Part shown: in pieces, positions 57,601 to 64,000 of the stretch
Position numbering within the stretch: position 1 is the first letter of the stretch
Layout of the letters: every line of letters begins with the position of its first letter
DNA from: Phaeovulum vinaykumarii
GTDB lineage: Bacteria > Pseudomonadota > Alphaproteobacteria > Rhodobacterales > Rhodobacteraceae
Assembly: GCF_900156695.1 (NCBI RefSeq)
Contig: NZ_FTOM01000002.1
Location: forward strand, 620,001-684,000
Direction of reading: 5' to 3'
Length of the DNA: 64,000 nucleotides
Position numbers and translations under genes: made by a program
Notes under the pieces: model-generated
The model's database searches: none
Seen by the model: the letters and a program-made list of their open reading frames with translations, nothing else
What the model was told of the DNA's origin: nothing

Positions 57601-57982
57601 CCTGGTCGAGCGCGAAAGCGAGGTCTTCTGGCAGCATCTCGCCGCGATCCGGGCGGCCGGCATCGGCATCGAGATCGACGATTTCGGCGCCGGGCATGCC
57701 TCGATCCTGTCGCTGATGGAGATCGCGCCCGCGTCGATCAAGATCGACCGGCGCCTGATCGCCCCCATCGCCGGGAATTTCCGCGTCCGCGAGCTGGTGC
57801 GCAAGATCGTCGAACTGGCCCAGGTCTTCGAGATCGAGACCGTGGCCGAGGGCGTCGAGACCCCCAAGCAGGCCGAGATCCTGCGCGCGATGGGCTGTGA
57901 CCTGCTTCAGGGCTATCTGTTCTCGCCACCCCTGTGCGAACGCGATCTGGCGGCCCATGTGATGGGGCTGGCCGAGGCCTGA
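54614..57982 (+). CDS. Multi-PAS GGDEF-EAL protein (c-di-GMP turnover)
   Basis: 1122 residues from ATG 54614 (MSTLPRDLQTLLAGLG). No membrane segment, so cytosolic. Up to five PAS-type repeats fill residues 1-690, several with PAC-like ends (SLIDIEARKAAE, AHINIDDLKENE, EALDITDRLRIEQ). The GGDEF domain starts at HDGLTGLPNRRYYDR (about 695) and has an intact RIGGDEF (about 775), so cyclase activity is possible. The EAL domain follows: EAV in GVEAVVRWRHP (about 903), FNVCS, ELLETILVERE, IDDFGAGHAS, KIDRRLI, AEGVET and LQGYLFSPPL. Nearly all phosphodiesterase residues are kept; only the third letter of EAL differs. Confidence 0.92.
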   Translation: MSTLPRDLQTLLAGLGSPAWLFSLEGRTLGANAAALAALGLRGAGLHAPMVPEDALRLAGALREGGRLAGRFRGRFRTAAGALRMFDLALSPIRASGGAQAVLGLATESAPAGERAPADRAEGALGGGGDDIFRAAAETADFGQWFMDISTRRLWATDTYFRMLGFAPDEVDLDSVWIRARIHPEDRDASIGAMERLVRGVSDQFDMDYRLLCRDGNWRWFHASGRKYHGAGSGLSPIICGSLIDIEARKAAEQRVADALAEAETARLRAEEREEMLRTSAISGRVAHWNICPATEAGWTPEETCRLMGYAPEEFDSSISGWRRLVHPDDLAATTTALRALAVGAISALHHELRLRHGDGRYHWYRTVGRRIDRSDRNLPFILTGAHINIDDLKENERGLAEMARAAQTAHERLDKVTRNVPGGLFEYRVERSGASGFSFFNSKLPEMLGVPAKTIAADGQAFLTHVPPEDARMIRTRLARARRAGAQVEFRHRVNHPQTGLRWVNVWASPQIEPDGAVIWFGEALDITDRLRIEQRAQEAAEEVRRAHDQLSMISTVAPVGLLEARQHADGRIEFTYMNDHFCKLVGLDRDAICGLPRGLVDMVAPEDRAAYAAGRAESARKMKPWTIRFRLMNPQLGTIWLSGSAIPRPAPDGAIIWTGAVSDVTGDMRREAELRHAHQVSEAMRAENEWLALHDGLTGLPNRRYYDRALRERLEECAALGAKCGAALIRIDLDHFKQVNDTWGHEAGDRVLMRVADVLRESLCADDFAARIGGDEFSVMLGVDSPREEACATVARIREGLALPFLYDGRPVRLSASFGIAHVADTDDPGREVQVFADAALYRAKEAGRNRIEVHSDTLGSDIRSLRRLAGELQQALTEGDQLVPFFQPQVDAQSGRLVGVEAVVRWRHPVLGLLRPDAFMRLAEQMRVVADIDRIVMDRSLDAVERWRAQGVHVPKISFNVCSGRLHDPGVVTAVERVAKGPTRVTFELLETILVERESEVFWQHLAAIRAAGIGIEIDDFGAGHASILSLMEIAPASIKIDRRLIAPIAGNFRVRELVRKIVELAQVFEIETVAEGVETPKQAEILRAMGCDLLQGYLFSPPLCERDLAAHVMGLAEA

Positions 57983-58129
57983 GACCGGCCGCGGCGACGG
58001 GGCGGCGACGGGTGCGGGAAGGCCTGAAATCCCCGTTTTCACCTTGCCAGCCGCGTTTGTGGCCAATAGAAGGGCGGCTGATTTCGCATATCTGCCGCGC
58101 GGCGGCACCCAGAGGACAGAGGATCACCC

Positions 58130-59464
58130 ATGCAGGTCACCGAGACCCTGAACGAAGGCCTCAAGCGCGGCTACACCCTGACGCTTGCTGCGGCGGAACT
58201 CGACGAGCTGGTGAACGCCAAGCTGACCGAATATGCGCCCCAGATCGAGCTGAAGGGCTTCCGCAAGGGCAAGGTGCCGATGGCGCTCCTGCGCAAGCAG
58301 TTCGGCGCGCGCGTGATGGGCGATGTGCTTCAGGAATCGATCGACAACGCGCTGCGCGATCATCTGGAAAGCACCGGCGACCGTCCGGCGATGCAGCCCA
58401 AGGTCGAGATGCAGAACGGCGAGAACTGGAAGGAAGGCGACGATGTCGTCGTGTCGGTCAGCTATGAGAAGCTGCCCGAGATCCCGGATTTCGACGCCTC
58501 GGTCGTGGAACTGGAACGCCTGGTGGTGAAAGCCGAGGAGGCCTCGGTGACCGAGGCGCTCGAGAACCTGGCCAAGGGCGCGCAGGTCTTCGAGGCCCGT
58601 CGCAAGGGCTCGAAGGCCAAGGACGGCGATCAGGTCGTGATCGACTTCGTGGGCCGCGTGGACGGCGAGGAATTCGAGGGCGGCGCCGGCGAGGATTACC
58701 CGCTGGTGCTGGGCTCGGGCTCGTTCATTCCGGGCTTCGAAGAACAGCTGGTCGGCGCCAAGGTCGGCGATGAGGTTCTGGTCAAGGTGGCCTTCCCCGA
58801 ATCCTATGGAGCCAAGCATCTGGCCGGCAAGGACGCCGAATTCACCTGCACCCTCAAGGAGATCAAGGCGCCGAAAGCGGCCGAGATCGACGACGAGATG
58901 GCCAAGCGCTATGGCGCCGAGGATCTGGAGGCGCTCAAGGCCCAGGTCGCCGAACGTCTCGAGGCCGAATATGCCGGTGCCGCGCGTGCGGTGCTGAAAC
59001 GCGCGCTGCTCGATCAGATCGACGCGCAGGTGCAATTCGAGCTGCCGCCGACCCTGGTCGAGGCCGAGGCCCAGCAGATTGCGCATCAGCTGTGGCACGA
59101 GGAGCACCCCGAGGTGCACGATCACAACCACGATGCGATCGAGCCCACCGACGAGCACAAGACCCTGGCCGAGCGCCGCGTGCGTCTGGGCCTGCTGCTG
59201 GCCGAGATCGGCCGCAAGCAGAAGATCGAGGTCACCGACAACGAGATGACCCGCGCGGTCATGGCGCAGGCGCGCCAGTATCCGGGTCAGGAGCAGGCGT
59301 TCTTCGAATTCGTGAAGAACAACATGGAAGTGCAGCAGCAGATCCGCGCGCCGCTCTTCGAGGACAAGGTGATCGACTACATCGTGGGCATCGCCAAGGT
59401 GACCGACAAGGACATCACCAAGGACGAGCTTCAGGCCGCGCTGGACAAGCTCGAAGAGGCGTGA
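58130..59464 (+). CDS. tig: Trigger factor
   Basis: Ribosome-bound chaperone and peptidyl-prolyl isomerase meeting nascent chains at the exit tunnel. 444 residues. The ribosome-docking signature is [17 protein letters not shown] (about 43-59), the FKBP-type isomerase domain runs from about 150 to 245 ([35 protein letters not shown]), and the rest is the helical chaperone arm domain. ATG follows AGAGGA. clpP, often next to tig, is absent here. A terminator follows 32 nt after the stop. Confidence 0.96.
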   Translation: MQVTETLNEGLKRGYTLTLAAAELDELVNAKLTEYAPQIELKGFRKGKVPMALLRKQFGARVMGDVLQESIDNALRDHLESTGDRPAMQPKVEMQNGENWKEGDDVVVSVSYEKLPEIPDFDASVVELERLVVKAEEASVTEALENLAKGAQVFEARRKGSKAKDGDQVVIDFVGRVDGEEFEGGAGEDYPLVLGSGSFIPGFEEQLVGAKVGDEVLVKVAFPESYGAKHLAGKDAEFTCTLKEIKAPKAAEIDDEMAKRYGAEDLEALKAQVAERLEAEYAGAARAVLKRALLDQIDAQVQFELPPTLVEAEAQQIAHQLWHEEHPEVHDHNHDAIEPTDEHKTLAERRVRLGLLLAEIGRKQKIEVTDNEMTRAVMAQARQYPGQEQAFFEFVKNNMEVQQQIRAPLFEDKVIDYIVGIAKVTDKDITKDELQAALDKLEEA

Positions 59465-59496
59465 TCGCCCGCCCCCTCCCGGGGTGATGAAGATGC

Positions 59497-59526
59497 AAGG
59501 GCCGTGCCGCAAGGCGCGGCCCTTTT
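59497..59526 (+). terminator. Rho-independent terminator of tig
   Basis: 12-bp stem AAGGGCCGTGCC / GGCGCGGCCCTT (one G-T pair), GCAA tetraloop, then TTTT. Confidence 0.9.
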
Positions 59527-59777
59527 GCGTGCGGTGGCCCGTGGTGCGGTGTGCCCGTGGTGCGATGCGCTGAAGGGGCGGGGACGGTTGACGTCGGCGT
59601 GCAAGCGGGGCATCGTGTTCGTGCAGGGTCTGACGGCTGTGTCCGGGGCGCTGTTTTCCTGAAAATCATGATCCGTCCCGCATCGGGCGCGGCGCCGCAA
59701 CGTGGTTGCCGCCGTCCGATGGGCGGTGGTGCCGGTCCCGTGGCGGACCCGATCCCGGCCGGGACAAGGAGGGCTGA
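59527..59777. other. Spacer with a short tandem repeat before the HD gene
   Basis: GCCCGTGGTGCG occurs at 59537-59548 and 59553-59564 (16-bp period). Together with the tig terminator this makes a 313-bp gene-free stretch. A TTGACG at 59588-59593 could be a -35 box, with no convincing -10. Confidence 0.4.
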
Positions 59778-60305
59778 ATGACCGATCTCATCACCGCCGC
59801 CCGCGCCTTTGCCGAGGCGGCCCATGCCGGCCAGACCCGAAAGGGGGCCGCGCGCGAACCTTATGTCGTGCATCTCGAGGAGGTGGCGGGATATGTCGCG
59901 GGCCATGGCGGGTCCGATGTGGCGGTCGCGGCGGCCTGGCTGCACGACACGGTCGAGGATTGCGGCGTGACGCCGGATGAGATCGCGGCGCGGTTCGGTC
60001 CCGAGGTGGCGGCCGTCGTGGCCGAACTGACCGATGACAAGGCGCGCCCCAAGGCCGAACGCAAGCGCTTGCAGGAGATCAATGCGCCGGGCAAGTCCGC
60101 GGATGCGGCGCTGGTGAAGGCTTGCGACAAGCTGTCGAACCTGCGCGCGCTGGTGGAAAGCCCGCCCGTTCACTGGGACCGGGCGCGCAGGCACGCCTAT
60201 GTGGATTGGGCCGAACGGGTTGTCGCGGCGCTGCCCGCGGCGGCCGATCCGGTGCGCCCGGCATTGGCCGCGGCGGTGGCCCGTGCGCGGGCGGCGCTGG
60301 GCTGA
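59778..60305 (+). CDS. HD-domain hydrolase, Mesh1-like (single-domain SpoT)
   Basis: 175 residues forming one HD domain of the RelA/SpoT hydrolase kind: AHAGQTRKG, PYVVHLEEVAGYVA, the metal pair in AAWLHDTVEDCGV, and KACDKLSNLRAL. These positions match the (p)ppGpp 3'-pyrophosphohydrolase half of SpoT and the stand-alone Mesh1 enzymes, with no synthetase, TGS or ACT domain. Predicted role: degrading (p)ppGpp, or removing phosphate from NADPH as shown for some Mesh1 proteins (family knowledge, not visible here). ATG follows ACAAGGAGG 6 nt upstream. Confidence 0.83.
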   Translation: MTDLITAARAFAEAAHAGQTRKGAAREPYVVHLEEVAGYVAGHGGSDVAVAAAWLHDTVEDCGVTPDEIAARFGPEVAAVVAELTDDKARPKAERKRLQEINAPGKSADAALVKACDKLSNLRALVESPPVHWDRARRHAYVDWAERVVAALPAAADPVRPALAAAVARARAALG

Positions 60306-60522
60306 GATGCGCGGCGTTCGGGGCAGGGGGAGCCCGTCGTGCCCCCATCGAGGGGGCCCGACGGGCCGGGTCTTCCGGGGGCTCGATGCCCCCGAAGACC
60401 CGAACCCCGCGCCGTGACGCCCGCGCGCTTTTGCCGATGACGGTCCCCCGGGGCGGCGAATGCTTGACCTTCGCCGCGCTTGCCCCGAGGGTGCCCGCAC
60501 CCCTCTCCAAGGACATGAGGCC

Positions 60523-61803
60523 ATGGCCCGCACCGCCCCCTTCTCGCGTTTCGAGTTCATGATCGCCTGGCGCTATCTGCGCGCCCGCCGCGCCGAAGGC
60601 GGCGTCAGCGTGATGACCTGGATCTCGCTGATCGGCATCGCGCTGGGGGTGATGGCGCTGATCGCCACGCTGGCGGTGCGCGCAGGCTTCCGCGCCGAAT
60701 TCGTCGACACGATCCTGGGCTCGAACGCCCATATCAGCGTCTATGTCTCGGGCACCGTGGATGAAAACGGCCATGCCTCGCGGCTGATCACCGACTACCC
60801 CGAACGTGTCGCCGCCATCCGCGCGCTGCCCGGCATCACCCGCGCCGCGCCGCTCGTGCGCGGGCAGGCGATGATCACCTTCGGCGACCGCTCGAACGTG
60901 GCCGAGGTCTATGGCATCTCGGCCGAGGATCTGGCCACCATCCCGCGCGTGGCCCATCCGCAGGACCACCTGGGCGACATCGCCCGCTTTGGCGCGGGCG
61001 TCGCCATCGGCTCGGGCGTCGCGCGTGACCTCGGCGTGAGCGTGGGCGACCGGGTCAAGCTCATCAACCCCAACGGCGCGCGCACCCCCTTCGGCATCAC
61101 CCCGCGCGTCAACGCCTACGAGGTGGTCTATATCTTCACCGCCGGGCGCTGGGACATCGACCGCACCCGCGTCTACATGCCCTTCGCCGAGGCGCAGACC
61201 TTCTTCAACCGCGAGGGCGGCGCCGACGAGATCGAGATCTATGTCGCCGACCCCGAGCGCGTCGACGACTGGGCGATCCCGCTCTTCGGGACCGGGCCCA
61301 ACACGCTTTTGTGGACCTGGCGCGACGCTTCGGGCGCCTTCCTGCGCGCGCTCGACGTCGAGGACAACGTGATGTTCGTGATCTTGTCGATCCTGGTGCT
61401 GATCGCGTCCATGAACATCACCTCGGGGCTGATCATGCTGGTCAAGAACAAGGGCCGCGACATCGGCATCTTGCGCACCATGGGCCTGACCGAAGGCGCG
61501 ATCCTGCGCGTCTTCTTCCTGTGCGGCGCCTTCACCGGGGTCATCGGCACGGCCGTGGGCGTGCTCCTGGGCTGTCTCTTCGCGCTCTACATCGACCAGA
61601 TCATGTCGCTGGTGAACTGGATCGCGGGCGGCGGCGTCTGGGATCCGTCGATCCGCGGCATCTACGAATTGCCGGCCGAATTGCGCGCCGCCGATGTCGG
61701 GCGCGCGGTGGGCCTGTCGCTGGGGCTGTCGTTCCTGGTCACGATCCTGCCCGCGCGGCGCGCCGCCCGCATGAACCCGGTGGAGGCCCTGCGCTATGAA
61801 TGA
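60523..61803 (+). CDS. lolC: Lipoprotein-releasing ABC permease, LolC/LolE family
   Basis: 426 residues from ATG 60523 (MARTAPFSRFEFMIAWRYLR). One N-terminal membrane helix (WISLIGIALGVMALIATLAV), a large periplasmic domain, then three C-terminal helices in the FtsX/MacB fold (VMFVILSILVLIASMNITSG and on). With LolD it moves lipoproteins from the inner membrane towards LolA. Only one permease gene is present, so it probably acts as a homodimer (the LolF-like arrangement) unless a second copy lies elsewhere. Its stop overlaps the lolD start by 8 nt. Confidence 0.92.
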   Translation: MARTAPFSRFEFMIAWRYLRARRAEGGVSVMTWISLIGIALGVMALIATLAVRAGFRAEFVDTILGSNAHISVYVSGTVDENGHASRLITDYPERVAAIRALPGITRAAPLVRGQAMITFGDRSNVAEVYGISAEDLATIPRVAHPQDHLGDIARFGAGVAIGSGVARDLGVSVGDRVKLINPNGARTPFGITPRVNAYEVVYIFTAGRWDIDRTRVYMPFAEAQTFFNREGGADEIEIYVADPERVDDWAIPLFGTGPNTLLWTWRDASGAFLRALDVEDNVMFVILSILVLIASMNITSGLIMLVKNKGRDIGILRTMGLTEGAILRVFFLCGAFTGVIGTAVGVLLGCLFALYIDQIMSLVNWIAGGGVWDPSIRGIYELPAELRAADVGRAVGLSLGLSFLVTILPARRAARMNPVEALRYE

Positions 61804-62470
61804 CGTGCTGAGCCTTCGCGGCATCGAGAAACGCTACAACCGCGGCACCCCGGCCGAGATCACCGTGCTGCGCGGGGTGGATCTGCGCATCGCCCGCGGC
61901 GAGGTCGTGGCGCTGGTCGCGCCTTCGGGTGCGGGCAAGTCCACGCTCCTGCATGTCGCGGGGCTTCTCGACACGCCCGATGCCGGGCAGGTGGTGCTGG
62001 GCGGGCAGGATCTGACCGGGGCGTCGGACCGGCGCCGGACCGCGGCGCGGCGGATGGACCTGGGCTTTGTCTACCAGTTCCACCACCTGCTGCCGGAATT
62101 CACCGCCGCCGAGAATATCGTCCTGCCGCAGCTGGCCAATGCCGTGCCCGCGGCCCAGGCCGAGGCCCGCGCGGCCGCACTTCTGGACCGTGTCGGCCTG
62201 GCGGCGCGGGCGAATCATCGCCCCGCCGCGCTGTCGGGGGGCGAACAGCAGCGCGTGGCCTTCTGCCGGGCGCTGGCCAATGGCCCGCAGCTTCTGCTGG
62301 CCGACGAGCCGACCGGCAATCTCGATCCCGCCACTTCGGATCAGGTCTTCGGCGTGCTGATGGAGCTGGTGCGCGAGACCGGCCTGTCGGCGCTGATCGC
62401 CACGCATAACCTCGATCTGGCGCGGCGCATGGACCGGGTGCTGCGCCTTGATGCCGGGCGGCTGGCCTGA
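61796..62470 (+). CDS. lolD: Lipoprotein-releasing ABC ATPase
   Basis: 224-residue ATPase driving the LolC/E permease at the inner membrane. Walker A is APSGAGKST, signature [15 protein letters not shown], Walker [13 protein letters not shown], and the switch His is in [30 protein letters not shown] begins inside the last codons of the permease gene (8-nt overlap), so translation is coupled. Confidence 0.95.
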   Translation: MNDVLSLRGIEKRYNRGTPAEITVLRGVDLRIARGEVVALVAPSGAGKSTLLHVAGLLDTPDAGQVVLGGQDLTGASDRRRTAARRMDLGFVYQFHHLLPEFTAAENIVLPQLANAVPAAQAEARAAALLDRVGLAARANHRPAALSGGEQQRVAFCRALANGPQLLLADEPTGNLDPATSDQVFGVLMELVRETGLSALIATHNLDLARRMDRVLRLDAGRLA

Positions 62471-62612
62471 GACCGGCCGCGGCCGGGCCGTTCGCACGGG
62501 GGGCAGGTGGGGGCGTTAAGGTGGGGCGGGCATTCCGGGTTCCCCTTGCCGGCCCGCGCGGCAGGTGGCACCTTGGGGCGGCGCAATCGGCGCCTTTGGG
62601 GGAAGACAGATC

Positions 62613-63050
62613 ATGACCCGCGCGATCCCGCTTTCGCATCTGGTGCTTTCGGTCGTGCCGCTGGCCGTCGCGGCCGGGCTGGCCGGCTGTGCCGCGCTGG
62701 CGCCGGTGCCCAGCGGGCGGGCGGATTTCCAGAGCTTCTGCGTCTCGTGCCACGGGGCCTCGGGGCAGGGCGACGGGGCGGCCGGCGCGCTTCTCGATAC
62801 CCGTCCGGCCGATCTGACCCGCATCGCGGCGCGCCGCGGCGGCGCCTTCCCCCGCGCCGAGGTGATGAGCAAGATCTGGGGCTATGCCCGCGGCTCGGCA
62901 ACGCATCCCGGCATGCCCGCCTTTGGGGCGCTGCTCGAGGGGCGCACGGTGCTTTACGATTCGGGGGACGGCATCGAAACGCCCACCCCCCTGCGTCTGG
63001 TGCAATTGGCCGAATATCTCGAGACGATCCAGACGCCTGCGCAACCCTGA
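62613..63050 (+). CDS. Lipoprotein c-type cytochrome
   Basis: 145 residues from ATG 62613 (MTRAIPLSHLVLSVVPLAVA) with GGGGGAAG 8 nt upstream. The signal ends in a lipobox LAGC, so it is probably a lipid-anchored periplasmic protein. One haem motif, CVSCH, is followed by GASGQGDGAAG, typical of cytochrome c class I (cbb3/c5-type) domains; the axial Met is likely in HPGMPAFG. Electron donor and acceptor are unknown. 143 nt after lolD, with its own promoter likely. Confidence 0.85.
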   Translation: MTRAIPLSHLVLSVVPLAVAAGLAGCAALAPVPSGRADFQSFCVSCHGASGQGDGAAGALLDTRPADLTRIAARRGGAFPRAEVMSKIWGYARGSATHPGMPAFGALLEGRTVLYDSGDGIETPTPLRLVQLAEYLETIQTPAQP

Positions 63051-63296
63051 GATGTGCGGACGCGGCCTGGGGGCGCGGCGCATCACGGCGTCTGATATTT
63101 CATGGCATTATTTCAGTGACTTGCGGGGTGTTTGAGCCCGCCTCCGACCGGCATTCGACTCGAATTCGATAGAAATGCCCTGCCGCTGCTAACCCCTCGT
63201 TAGGGGGCTGCGTGGCTTCATCCTTCGCAGGAACGGGTGGGGTGCCCGTCCGGGGGGCCGCCAGAAGGCGGCGGAGAAATCCAGGGGTGGGTTCTC

Positions 63297-63923
63297 ATGA
63301 AATTGAACGATTGTGGCGTGCCGGGGGCGCGCCGTGACCGTGCCATATCTGGCGCGGGGAAGGGGTCGCGTCTTGTCATGGCGGTCTCGGTGGCCGCCGC
63401 GTTGGAACTTGGCGGCCTTGGGGGGGATGCGCAGGCGCAAGCGGGGGATTATGCCAGCCCCTATGCGGTGGATGCGGTGGGCACCAACCTTGTCTTCGGC
63501 CGCGCCTCGCCGCCCGGCGGCAACCGTGTGGCCACCAATGCCGCCTCGGCGCGGCGCGTGGTGATCAGCAATGACCGCGGCGGCGTCATCGCCAACCGCG
63601 TCAAGCAGATCAACGACCTGGCCGCCAGCGGCGTGCCGGTCGAGGTGAAGGGACAGGTCTGCCTGTCCACCTGCACCATGTTCGTGGGCCTGCCCAATGC
63701 CTGCATTCACCGCTACACGACCTTCGGCTTCCACGGGCCCAGCTCCTATGGCCGCCCGCTGCCGCCCGAATCCTTCGAATACTGGTCGCAGGTGATCGCC
63801 AGCTATTATCCCGCGCCGCTGCGCGACTGGTATCTGCGCGAGGCTCGCTACGAGATCAACGATCTCTACCGCATCCGCGGCGCGGAACTGATCCGCATGG
63901 GCGTGCCCGAGTGCGGCAGCTGA
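63297..63923 (+). CDS. Exported protein of unknown function, ClpP-fold-like
   Basis: 208 residues from ATG 63297 (MKLNDCGVPGARRDRAISGA). An N-terminal hydrophobic stretch (LVMAVSVAAALELGGLGGDA) ending in AQA is a likely signal. The mature part has VVISNDRGGVIANRVKQIND, VEVKGQVCLSTCTMFVGLP and TTFGFHGPSSYGRPLP. This strand order and the GxxCxSxCT and FGFHGP blocks recall the periplasmic ClpP/crotonase-fold proteins of COG3904, where a Ser in the cysteine-rich loop and a later His act; that assignment is tentative. Last gene of the window. Confidence 0.72.
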   Translation: MKLNDCGVPGARRDRAISGAGKGSRLVMAVSVAAALELGGLGGDAQAQAGDYASPYAVDAVGTNLVFGRASPPGGNRVATNAASARRVVISNDRGGVIANRVKQINDLAASGVPVEVKGQVCLSTCTMFVGLPNACIHRYTTFGFHGPSSYGRPLPPESFEYWSQVIASYYPAPLRDWYLREARYEINDLYRIRGAELIRMGVPECGS

Positions 63924-64000
63924 TCTGCGCCCAAGGGCCGGGTTTTCCCCAGCTTTCTGCCCCGCAGCCCCGGTTGCGGGGCGAAAACGGCTTGCGTTGA

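Noticed and set aside
55319-58108. 929-codon minus-strand frame opposite the GGDEF-EAL gene
   Set aside because: Antisense shadow of an obvious multidomain protein, without any family signature.
63959-63982. Terminator after the last gene
   Set aside because: GCCCCGCA / TGCGGGGC forms a good 8-bp stem but no T-run follows on either strand; left uncalled.

Overview
This 64 kb window reads as an ordinary stretch of chromosome from a high-GC alphaproteobacterium of the Rhodobacteraceae/Paracoccaceae type. Pointers are the argS-SPOR-nagZ-scpA-scpB run, a cytochrome c2/c550, the PrpE-type propionyl-CoA synthetase, a Hint-domain protein, the ftsY-EamA-yciB run and an exact CtrA box. The genus cannot be fixed from sequence alone. 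There is no rRNA, insertion sequence, prophage or CRISPR array. The only tRNAs are three separate leucine isoacceptors (GAG, UAA, UAG).

Layout. 1-5.7 kb: argS (its 5' end lies outside the window), a SPOR protein, nagZ, scpA, scpB and a small basic protein. 5.8-9.3 kb (minus strand): a glycosyltransferase with an N-terminal MshEN-like domain, preceded by CtrA and DnaA boxes, then carA. 9.4-12 kb: yqeY and two paralogous small membrane proteins, the first carrying a copy of the YqeY C-terminus, followed by a repeat-rich 500 bp spacer. 12-18 kb: cytochrome c2, lipB, a peptidoglycan-binding protein, tRNA-Leu(GAG), a cold-shock gene, metG, tRNA-Leu(UAA). 18-30 kb: an ABC exporter, a broken BON-LysM gene, fabF-mltG, purD, xseA, ftsY, an EamA transporter, yciB and an alpha/beta hydrolase. 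30-38 kb: metZ, a DUF3861 protein, folE2, an acyl-CoA synthetase, a membrane protein of unknown function and a second SPOR protein. 38-42 kb: the cdd-deoA-deoB-upp nucleoside salvage operon. 42-48 kb: prpE, a hybrid kinase with an NtrC-type regulator, nadK. 48-54 kb: glyA, glnA-glnB, nnrE-nnrD, a Hint protein, tRNA-Leu(UAG). 54-64 kb: a PAS-GGDEF-EAL protein, tig, a Mesh1-like hydrolase, lolC/E-lolD, a cytochrome c lipoprotein and a periplasmic protein of unknown function.

Working together. Clear functional units are pyrimidine nucleoside salvage (cdd, deoA, deoB, upp), nitrogen control (glnB, glnA), repair of hydrated NAD(P)H (nnrE, nnrD), lipoprotein export (lolC/E, lolD), chromosome segregation (scpA, scpB) and a two-gene phosphorelay at 44.2-47.3 kb. 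Four genes concern the cell wall (nagZ, mltG and two SPOR proteins).

Best leads: (1) the glycosyltransferase carries two 24-residue MshEN-type motifs with the 5-residue spacing described for c-di-GMP binding, and has a CtrA box in its promoter; (2) a gene chimera joins a duplicated membrane protein to the YqeY tail; (3) an NtrC-type regulator has GAFPGA in place of GAFTGA; (4) a single in-frame TGA, inside a perfect palindrome, splits nnrE from nnrD. Coordinates, motif matches and identity counts were read by eye; no database search was run.
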